Origin: Treponema sp. UBA4326
GTDB lineage: Bacteria > Spirochaetota > Spirochaetia > Treponematales > Treponemataceae
Assembly: GCA_002393835.1 (NCBI GenBank)
Contig: DGTW01000367.1
Span: forward strand, 512-10,321
Direction: 5' to 3'
Length of the DNA: 9,810 nt
Shown here one piece after another: positions 1 through 5,080 of the stretch. A program made the position numbers and the translations under genes. How positions within the stretch are numbered: position 1 is the first letter of the stretch; each line of letters starts with the position of its first letter. The notes beneath the pieces are model-generated. The model searched no databases. It was not told the origin of the DNA and saw only the letters and a program-made list of their open reading frames with translations.

Positions 1-1
1 G

Positions 2-403
2 CAAATGACGGCTCGAAAAAGCGGGCGGATTTTGAATGTGGCTTCAATCGCAAGTTTTATGCCGGGGCCAAAAATGTCGGTTTATTATGCCACAAAGGCT
101 TTCGTCCGATCCTTTACGGAGGCCCTTTCTGTCGAACTGAAGCACACAGGCGTAACGGTTACGGCTCTCTGCCCGGGGCCGGTTGCAACGGATTTCTGGG
201 ACAGGGCGGAAGCTGGCTCTTCAAAAATATTCAAGAGCCTGATTTTTGCGGATTCGAAATACATTGCACGCTACGGCTACAAAAAGCTGATGAAGGGAAA
301 AATTCTGGCTCTTCCCGGCCTTTCCACTCAGATTTTCGCATTTCTCACGAAGATTATGCCAGGGAATTTAGTGCGAAACATGGTCTACAAAATCCAGAAG
401 TAA
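2..403 (+). CDS. Short-chain dehydrogenase/reductase (SDR), C-terminal part, 5' end outside window
   Basis: This is the C-terminal portion of a classical SDR, an NAD(P)-dependent oxidoreductase; the Rossmann-fold cofactor-binding N-terminus lies upstream of the window. Counting from the Met at base 5, the strand-and-Ser motif GRILNVAS ends in the likely catalytic Ser14, followed by the YATK catalytic tetrad piece (Tyr28, Lys31) and the CPGPVATDF motif that lines the cofactor after strand 6. The tail (KLMKGKI, PGL, then a hydrophobic helix ending in MVYKIQK) resembles the DltE/COG0300 group of SDRs, as recalled from family members. The substrate cannot be told. The Met at base 5 is internal, not a start, because a complete SDR needs roughly 130 more residues upstream. 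The stop is TAA. It converges on the helicase-associated gene across a repeat-filled gap. Confidence 0.9.
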   Translation, partial: QMTARKSGRILNVASIASFMPGPKMSVYYATKAFVRSFTEALSVELKHTGVTVTALCPGPVATDFWDRAEAGSSKIFKSLIFADSKYIARYGYKKLMKGKILALPGLSTQIFAFLTKIMPGNLVRNMVYKIQK

Positions 404-412
404 GCACAGGGC

Positions 413-590
413 TAGGGATTGTAGGGGCGGCGTAGCCGTTGCCGGAACGCAGGGAGCGTTTTAGCGACTCTCCGAAGCAACTGTGTTGCGTAGGCGTAGT
501 GGAGGCAATGGAGTGCGGCTAGCACGGAACCCCGAAAAGCCCGGCCGCTGCGTTACGGAGCGTAAGCGAAGTAGCAGCGGAAGCCCCCAA
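413..590 (+). repeat. Dispersed hairpin-rich repeat, copy A
   Basis: This GC-rich, non-coding-looking block fills the convergent gap. It is a chain of short inverted repeats: CGGC-gta-GCCG (428-438), AACGC-aggga-GCGTT (446-460), GCAAC-tgt-GTTGC (477-489), and an outer CCGCTGC/GCAGCGG stem (545-551 with 574-580) enclosing TTACG-gag-CGTAA (553-565). Its first 30 bases (413-442) match 3865-3894 inside uvrC at 27 of 30 positions. Further blocks are shared in the same order: CAATGGAG (506-513 and 3925-3932), CGGAACCC (525-532 and 3939-3946), and 534-546 with 3948-3960 (11 of 13). Both copies end in a GC-rich stem. It may help end transcription from both flanking genes, but no T-tract supports that. 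Confidence 0.75.
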
Positions 591-625
591 ACTGCAACTT
601 GCCAACTGCTACCTGTTGCCTGTTA
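589..625 (+). repeat. Short CAACTTGCC/AACTGC-type motif block
   Basis: Right after repeat copy A the sequence alternates AACTGC, AACTTGCC, AACTGC and CTGTTGCC over about 37 bases, then runs into the stop codon of the minus-strand gene (623-625). Read on the plus strand it gives the peptide-like string TATCQLLPVACYL. That resembles low-information repeats scattered through many bacterial genomes; this is recollection, not a search result. No function is assigned. Confidence 0.4.
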
Positions 626-2731
626 TCTCAAAACGCTTCCACGAATTCTTTTTACGAACTTTGCCTGTCCGATTGAGAGAACTTTTTCTTCCCTGTCGGG
701 CATTACTTCCATGAGAACTGTGGCATCGGTGCCGGTTTTTGTGATGGAAAGGGGAACACCCACAATCACACGGTCGTCAAACTGAAGCTCGACCATGCTG
801 TTGTTTGAGATTGAGCCTTCGACAATGTGAAGTTTGCCTGAAAAATCCATTCCGCCGGCCTCAATTCGCTCGAATTTTACGCTGTCTGCACGGAGCTGGG
901 CCGGTGACAAAATGATTTTGTGCTGGATTCGCTGGGCCAGGCCTTCTTTTTTTTCGGGAGGAAGATTGAGTTTTTCAAGCTCGGCCCGCATTGCTTCAAA
1001 ATGGGCTGCCCGCTCTTCGTCTGAGGTCGGGGCAGGCTCTTCGCTCGTGTCGAAGCGGTCTGTCTTTTGAGGGACGACGAATTCCGGGAAGCCGATGCTC
1101 TCGTATGTTTTTTCGGGAGTCTTGATTTTCCCGATGAAGTCGAGGCCGCTGCGTGCGATAATCGCCTGTGCCTGCTCGTCACTTTCAACTGAAAGAAGAT
1201 AGATTCCCGTTGCAAGTTTTGCCGCGATAAAAGGAGCAATTGCGGGATTGTTTTCGGTGATTGAGGCCTTTTCTGAGCTGACCTGAAGGACATAGCCTTT
1301 GAAAATCGTGGCCGAAGAATATGAACGGCTCCAGTCGTCAACGCAAATCTCCAAATTCTGCGGGATTTCGTAGGGAGAATATTTTTTGAGCAGGGAGAAA
1401 ATCCTGTTTGCCGAAAGGCCTGCGTCAAAGCCCCGCATGATAGACTTGCGGTTGATTTCAAAAACGGCCGCCGTGTCAAAGGTTTTAAGCTCCATAAAAT
1501 CCATGAGGGGAATGAGGTTCTCCAAAGGAAGGCCTGGCATGAGGGTGACATTGAAGCCTGCGTCAACGCTCAGGCACTTTGGTGTCTCTTCAAAACGCTC
1601 AACATCGTCGAAAATGGCGCCCGGAACAAAAATTGACTCGCCGTGAATGTCGATTCCTTTTTTTGAGAAGATTCCGAAAAGGGATGCGCACTCAATCAGG
1701 CGGTCCAAAATTGAAGAAAGGTCTGAATCATGCTCAATGATTGCTGAGTCCTGCTCGACTTCTCCCTGACTTGCCCTTGCCCGGTTCAAAATGGCAGAGA
1801 AGCGAGAACTTGTTCCCATTGCAGGGATTCCGGTGCCGTCGCTCTGGTCTTCTGAAATAAGATAAGCCAGGCGCAAAATTATGCTTCTTGAAAAGCCTTC
1901 ATGAGGAACTGAGGTCGCCACATCGAGGAGAAGTTTTGCCTGACGGACAAGTGAGCTTCGGGAAAAACGCCCTGCGCTGGCAACGCAAAAATAGGCGTAC
2001 TGAAGTCGCTCGTCCAGGCGGGCAAAGGCGAGGAATTTGTTTTTGTCGATTTCGTAACCTTCGCCTGCCTCCCGGAGAAGGGAAAGGTTGATGAAAGCCT
2101 TTGTGAGATTGAAAAGCATGTCGGTCTTGCCGGGGAAAAGGCGCTCAATTTCGCTTTCGGTGCGTTTTTTGAAGGAACCGTCGGCCTTGCACAGGTCATG
2201 GTTTTTGTGAATGAAGGAAATATAGGCCGCAATCAGTTCTGGTGAAAGTGAAGCCGGCTCCTCATAAGAAAGGCCTGCATATTCAGGTGATTCCAAAAGG
2301 ACTGACTGCTTGGTGTAAGGCTCCAGGTCTTCTTCGAGATGAGGATTGATGAGGACGATGGTTTTTCCGCTGCGGTCGCTTTTCCGGTAAAGAATGAGGC
2401 GTTCTTCGAGGTTGAGAAGGCGCTCGTAAAGCTGGGCAAAAGTGTAAGTGCCGGCAAAAAATGAATAAAGCTTTTCCTGGGTTGCAGATGAAATATATTT
2501 GACCGCAGTAATGATGCGCAGGTCAGTCTCGCTCAAAAGAGAAATGAGGGTGCGGCGGTTTTCTTCCCGGCGGATAAAGGCCCCCAGCTCCTCAATGAGC
2601 TTCTGTTTGTTGAAGGGAGTTTTTATTTCGCCCAGGTACATTCTTATAATTTCAAAAAAATGGTTGTCCGGCAGAACGGCAATGCTCTCTCGCCAGTCAA
2701 TGATTCTCTGTACCTTTGGGTCTAACTGCAT
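623..2731 (-). CDS. Helicase-associated (XPB/Ssl2 N-terminal-like) domain protein without a motor domain
   Basis: This is a predicted cytoplasmic protein of 702 residues. The N-terminal 130 residues look like helical/winged-helix segments (LSETDLRIITAVKYI and the following helices). Residues about 385-530 resemble the domain at the N-terminus of XPB/Ssl2-type helicases (the Pfam Helicase_C_3 type): a beta strand with VTLMPGLP, a helix, FEINRKSIMRGFDAGLSA, then SPYEIPQNLEICVDDW. Residues 640-702 are beta-rich and could be a WYL-like fold, which is weaker inference. There is no Walker A or DEAD/DEAH box, so it is not itself a helicase. ATG at 2731 is chosen over the in-frame start at 2773 because GGAG sits 7 bases upstream of it. 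It lies 92 bases downstream of uvrC on the same strand, so a role in DNA metabolism is plausible but unproven. The stop TAA lies at the edge of the repeat block. Confidence 0.85.
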   Translation of the reverse strand: MQLDPKVQRIIDWRESIAVLPDNHFFEIIRMYLGEIKTPFNKQKLIEELGAFIRREENRRTLISLLSETDLRIITAVKYISSATQEKLYSFFAGTYTFAQLYERLLNLEERLILYRKSDRSGKTIVLINPHLEEDLEPYTKQSVLLESPEYAGLSYEEPASLSPELIAAYISFIHKNHDLCKADGSFKKRTESEIERLFPGKTDMLFNLTKAFINLSLLREAGEGYEIDKNKFLAFARLDERLQYAYFCVASAGRFSRSSLVRQAKLLLDVATSVPHEGFSRSIILRLAYLISEDQSDGTGIPAMGTSSRFSAILNRARASQGEVEQDSAIIEHDSDLSSILDRLIECASLFGIFSKKGIDIHGESIFVPGAIFDDVERFEETPKCLSVDAGFNVTLMPGLPLENLIPLMDFMELKTFDTAAVFEINRKSIMRGFDAGLSANRIFSLLKKYSPYEIPQNLEICVDDWSRSYSSATIFKGYVLQVSSEKASITENNPAIAPFIAAKLATGIYLLSVESDEQAQAIIARSGLDFIGKIKTPEKTYESIGFPEFVVPQKTDRFDTSEEPAPTSDEERAAHFEAMRAELEKLNLPPEKKEGLAQRIQHKIILSPAQLRADSVKFERIEAGGMDFSGKLHIVEGSISNNSMVELQFDDRVIVGVPLSITKTGTDATVLMEVMPDREEKVLSIGQAKFVKRIRGSVLR

Positions 2732-2748
2732 AAAAAAGCTCCTTTTTT
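2732..2748 (-). promoter_or_regulatory. Ribosome binding site within an A6/T6 inverted repeat
   Basis: On the minus strand the sequence is A6-GGAGC-T6 directly before the ATG. GGAG (2739-2742) is a good Shine-Dalgarno core with 7 bases to the start, and it decides the start of the helicase-associated gene. The same bases form seven-base complementary arms (AAAAAAG and CTTTTTT) around a GAG loop, so part of the binding site would be paired if the weak AT hairpin forms. Confidence 0.7.
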
Positions 2749-2761
2749 CAGCTGATGAGAC

Positions 2762-2790
2762 AGAATAGCACAAAAGAGGAAAAATTTGAA
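2762..2790 (-). promoter_or_regulatory. Candidate sigma-70-type promoter for the helicase-associated gene
   Basis: On the minus strand TTCAAA (2785-2790) and TATTCT (2762-2767) are separated by 17 bases. Each matches the consensus at 4 of 6 positions, and the -10 is preceded by TG one base away (extended -10). It would start transcription about 25 bases before the ATG and let the gene be expressed apart from uvrC. The match is moderate and the region is AT-rich, so chance is possible. Confidence 0.35.
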
Positions 2791-2823
2791 TACAAAAGAC
2801 AAATTCTTGCCTCCGCTGTCAGT

Positions 2824-5013
2824 CTACAAATCCGACAGAGCCTCATCGGCCAGGCTTGAGGCATAGTTTTCTTTTTCCTGGCTTTGGTCTTTTCCCAGCT
2901 GGGCGGCAAACATGTTTTCCTTGGCTTTTTTTGTCTCGTTCCGTTTTTCGAGGGCGGCACGGGCGGCAAGCAGGATTTCCGTCGCAATGTCTGAGCGGAC
3001 ATTCAGGCTCTGGGCAATTTTTGCTTCCTGAGAGGCCGCAAGGTTTTCGAGGGTAACAAATTCTTTTATGAGAATTTTCTCCCTCTTTTCGCCGACATGG
3101 GGAAGGCTTGCAAAAACAGAGACAGTGTTTTCTTTGGTACGAAGAGTCTGATTTCGGCTGGTGGCAAAGCGGTGGGTTTCGTCTCGGACTCGCTGCAAAA
3201 GGCGAAGGGCATCACTACGGCGAGGCAGGCAGATCGGCTGGCTTGCATGTGGCCGCCAGATTTCTTCGTCACGCTTGGCCAGGCCAGCAATAGGAATTTC
3301 AAGTCCCAGCATTTTAAGGATTCCGTCGACGGCATTTACCTGGCCAATACCACCATCGATTAAGATAAGGTCTGGCAACTCTGCCTTTTCGTTTGAAAGG
3401 CGGGAATAGCGGCGGGTGGCGGCCTCCCGCATTGAGGCAAAGTCGTCGATAACGCCGTTTGTAGTTTTAAGGCGGAAATAGCGGTAATTTTTTTTGTCCG
3501 GGTTTCCCTTCCAGAAGCTGATAAGGGAAGCAACCGGGAATTTTCCGCCGATGTGGGCAATATCAAAGCCTTCGATTCGCTCTGGCAGGCGGGGCAGGTG
3601 AAGTAAATCCTTAAGCTCATTCAAAGCGGGCATGTCTCCCCTCTCCCGAAGGCGGCGGATTATATCTTCCTTTGCGTTTTCCCGAGCCATGTTCAAAGCG
3701 GCAATGTCCCGGCGGGAAGAGGAAGATGTCACTCGCTCAAGAATTGTTTGCGGAACGCTCCCAGCTTCGCTTTTCTGCGGTAGGTAGGGAGCGACCCCGC
3801 CCTGCGGGGGCAAAAACTGTGAGACAGGTTTTGAGAGAGTCTCGCTGTGCCCGTTTTCATGCGGTAGGGATTGTAAGGGCTGCGTAGCAGTTGCGGAATG
3901 ACGAAGCGTAGCGGAGGAATGTAGCAATGGAGCGTCAGCGGAACCCTGGAAAGCCCGACCTGCCGCAAGGCAGGGACCGCCCTCTGAATCTTTAATCTGT
4001 GAAAATCTGTGCAAATCTGTGGATAAAAAACGCTCCAAAAACTCCGTATCGTCATTTTCATCGACAAAAATCTTGGGTGGCAGAGAAGTTTCCTCGCTGT
4101 AGTAGGCGCGGGCAAATTCCTCCAGAAGCTCGTTGTCCTCGTTCATGCTTTCAACCCGATAATTGTCACGGCCGAGAAGCTTTCCGTCACGGATTTTAAG
4201 AACCGTAAAGCTAACCAATTCCCCTTCCCGCCAGTGGGCGATGTAATCCCGGTCTTCGGAGGCAAAGTCCTCGACTATGTTCTGGTTTTGCATGATTGTG
4301 AGTGCCCTGAGTCCGTCACGCAAGCGGGCAGCTTTCTCAAAGTTCAGGCTGGCGGCGGCAGCTTTCATTTGGTCAGTGATTTTTGCCGTCGTTTCCTCCC
4401 CTTTTCCCTCAAGTAAGGACTTTATTTCTTCGATATATATGTTATAGGTCTCTTTATCTATTTTATTACAGCAGGGGGCTTTACATTGCCCGATGTGATA
4501 ATACATGCAGGGAGCCTCACGCTTTTTGAATGTCCGGCAGTGGCGCACAGGGTAAACCTTGTAGAGCGTGTCGATGAAAGTGTCGAGGGCTGAAGCATCT
4601 GGATAAGGGCCGAAATATGCGGCGCCGTCATTGCGGTGAACCTGACGGGTCTTGTAAAAGCGGGGAAATTCCTCCTTTGTGATTTTGAGAACAGGGTAAG
4701 ATTTTCCGTCCTTGAGCTGAATGTTATAGCGGGGCGTGTATTTTTTTATCAGGTTGTTCTCAAGAAGAAAGGCCTCGTATTCATTGCTTGTCGTAATGTA
4801 CTCAATTGAAGCCGCATTTGAAACGAGCAGCTCGGTCTTAATGGCCCTGTTGCCCGAAAAATAAGATGAGAGCCTGTTCTTCAGGTTCTTAGCCTTGCCG
4901 ACATAGATGACGGTCTCTTCTTGATTCCGCCACAAATATACACCGCTTGAGGAGGGCGCCTTTAACGCTGTTTCGTGAAGTTTCTCGTAATTTGGGTTAG
5001 AGGTGGTATTCAT
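2824..5013 (-). CDS. uvrC: UvrABC system protein C (excinuclease subunit C) with a repeat-derived insertion
   Basis: UvrC makes both incisions around a DNA lesion in nucleotide excision repair, recruited by UvrB. The 729-residue protein shows the expected order: GIY-YIG nuclease domain (GVY at 24-26, YVG at 37-39, Glu-rich EYEAFLLENNLIK near 78-90) for the 3' cut; four Cys with iron-sulphur-type spacing (159, 169, 177, 181); UVR helix pair that binds UvrB (about 208-240); RNase H-like endonuclease for the 5' cut (Asp484, Asp553 in LILIDGG, His614 in RDETHRFA); and tandem helix-hairpin-helix (about 633-687). The family is usually near 600 residues. The excess comes from about 95 residues at 331-425, built from dispersed repeat DNA, plus a charged tail of about 40 residues. 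ATG 5013 is chosen because it gives the usual short lead to GVY and lies just downstream of a strong promoter; the ORF extension to 5088 runs through that promoter. No Shine-Dalgarno is seen. Stop TAG. Confidence 0.96.
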   Translation of the reverse strand: MNTTSNPNYEKLHETALKAPSSSGVYLWRNQEETVIYVGKAKNLKNRLSSYFSGNRAIKTELLVSNAASIEYITTSNEYEAFLLENNLIKKYTPRYNIQLKDGKSYPVLKITKEEFPRFYKTRQVHRNDGAAYFGPYPDASALDTFIDTLYKVYPVRHCRTFKKREAPCMYYHIGQCKAPCCNKIDKETYNIYIEEIKSLLEGKGEETTAKITDQMKAAAASLNFEKAARLRDGLRALTIMQNQNIVEDFASEDRDYIAHWREGELVSFTVLKIRDGKLLGRDNYRVESMNEDNELLEEFARAYYSEETSLPPKIFVDENDDTEFLERFLSTDLHRFSQIKDSEGGPCLAAGRAFQGSADAPLLHSSATLRHSATATQPLQSLPHENGHSETLSKPVSQFLPPQGGVAPYLPQKSEAGSVPQTILERVTSSSSRRDIAALNMARENAKEDIIRRLRERGDMPALNELKDLLHLPRLPERIEGFDIAHIGGKFPVASLISFWKGNPDKKNYRYFRLKTTNGVIDDFASMREAATRRYSRLSNEKAELPDLILIDGGIGQVNAVDGILKMLGLEIPIAGLAKRDEEIWRPHASQPICLPRRSDALRLLQRVRDETHRFATSRNQTLRTKENTVSVFASLPHVGEKREKILIKEFVTLENLAASQEAKIAQSLNVRSDIATEILLAARAALEKRNETKKAKENMFAAQLGKDQSQEKENYASSLADEALSDL
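3786..3864 (+). repeat. GC hairpin cassette inside uvrC
   Basis: The block begins TAGGGAGCGA and carries CCCCGC-cct-GCGGGG (3795-3809), a perfect six-base stem, then GAGAC/GTCTC arms (3821-3825 with 3839-3843). It is preceded by TGCGGTAGGTAGGG, and its end at TGCGGTAGGG leads straight into repeat copy B, so the two cassettes share a junction word. No second copy is seen in this window. Confidence 0.5.
3865..3980 (+). repeat. Dispersed hairpin-rich repeat, copy B (inside uvrC)
   Basis: This is the partner of the copy at 413-590, in the same orientation relative to the plus strand and therefore antisense to uvrC. It has CTGC-gta-GCAG (3880-3890), distant TGACG/CGTCA arms (3899-3903 with 3932-3936), and CCTGCC-GCAA-GGCAGG (3959-3974), a six-base stem closed by a GNRA-type tetraloop. 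It is shorter than copy A because the middle (about 447-490 of A) is missing and the terminal stem has a short loop. Confidence 0.75.
3994..4023 (+). repeat. Three tandem 10-bp units (AATCTGTGnn)
   Basis: AATCTGTG occurs three times at exactly 10-base intervals (3994, 4004, 4014), followed by GATAAAAA. On the uvrC strand it encodes the STDLHRFSQI segment at the edge of the insertion. Similar AATCTGTG tandem strings occur dispersed in many unrelated bacterial genomes; this is recollection, not a search. It is too short and has no spacers, so it is not a CRISPR. Confidence 0.65.
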
Positions 5014-5029
5014 AATGAAATTTGCGTCT

Positions 5030-5058
5030 ATTTTAGTGAATTTTTCAGAAAGTGTCAG
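5030..5058 (-). promoter_or_regulatory. Sigma-70-type promoter of uvrC
   Basis: On the minus strand CTGACA (5053-5058, 5 of 6 to consensus) and TAAAAT (5030-5035, 5 of 6) are separated by exactly 17 bases. Transcription would start near 5022-5024, only about 10 bases before the uvrC ATG at 5013. That fits the lack of a Shine-Dalgarno and suggests a very short or nearly leaderless message. No LexA-type operator is recognised. Confidence 0.6.
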
Positions 5059-5060
5059 TG

Positions 5061-5078
5061 AAAGGCTGAGCCTTTTTT
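5061..5078 (+). promoter_or_regulatory. Small hairpin with T-tract just before the LamG/FnIII gene
   Basis: AAAGGC (5061-5066), loop TGA, GCCTTT (5070-5075), then TTT and two C before the GTG at 5081. It has the shape of a minimal intrinsic terminator on the plus strand and could limit read-through or antisense transcription into the gene. With a six-base stem it may also be chance. Confidence 0.3.
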
Positions 5079-5080
5079 CC

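Larger units (their letters stand above)
3739..4023 (-). mobile_element. In-frame insertion of mosaic dispersed-repeat DNA within uvrC
   Basis: This stretch encodes UvrC residues about 331-425, between FLERFLS and the conserved helix SRRDIAALNMARENA. Other UvrC proteins have only about 20 residues of linker here (family knowledge). The DNA consists of a GC hairpin cassette (3786-3864), a copy of the repeat also found at 413-590 (3865-3980), and a 10-bp-period motif (3994-4023). The encoded peptide is rich in Ser, Pro, Ala, Gln and His and looks disordered. Frame is kept across the insertion and catalytic residues on both sides are intact, so the protein may still work. The boundaries are estimates to within about 15 bases. 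There is no transposase and no clear target duplication. The design recalls Rickettsia palindromic elements but no sequence relation is claimed. Confidence 0.7.

Noticed and set aside
413..590. A tRNA or known structured RNA in the hairpin-rich gap
   Set aside because: No cloverleaf, T-loop consensus or CCA end is seen, and the block recurs inside uvrC, which marks it as a repeat and not an RNA gene.
483..785. 100-codon open frame on the plus strand
   Set aside because: It begins in the hairpin repeat, runs through the short motif block and then antisense over the 3' end of the minus-strand gene; no protein-like features.
877..1566. 229-codon open frame on the minus strand within the helicase-associated gene
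   Set aside because: It is in another frame of a well-supported gene, is rich in Ser, Arg and Lys with no recognisable motif, and has no own ribosome site of note.
3994..4023. Tandem units as a CRISPR array
   Set aside because: Units are only 10 bases with no spacers, lie inside a coding gene, and no cas genes are present.
3729..4115. 128-codon minus-strand frame within uvrC
   Set aside because: It covers the repeat insertion in a different frame from uvrC and has no start signal; it reflects stop depletion in the repeat, not a gene.
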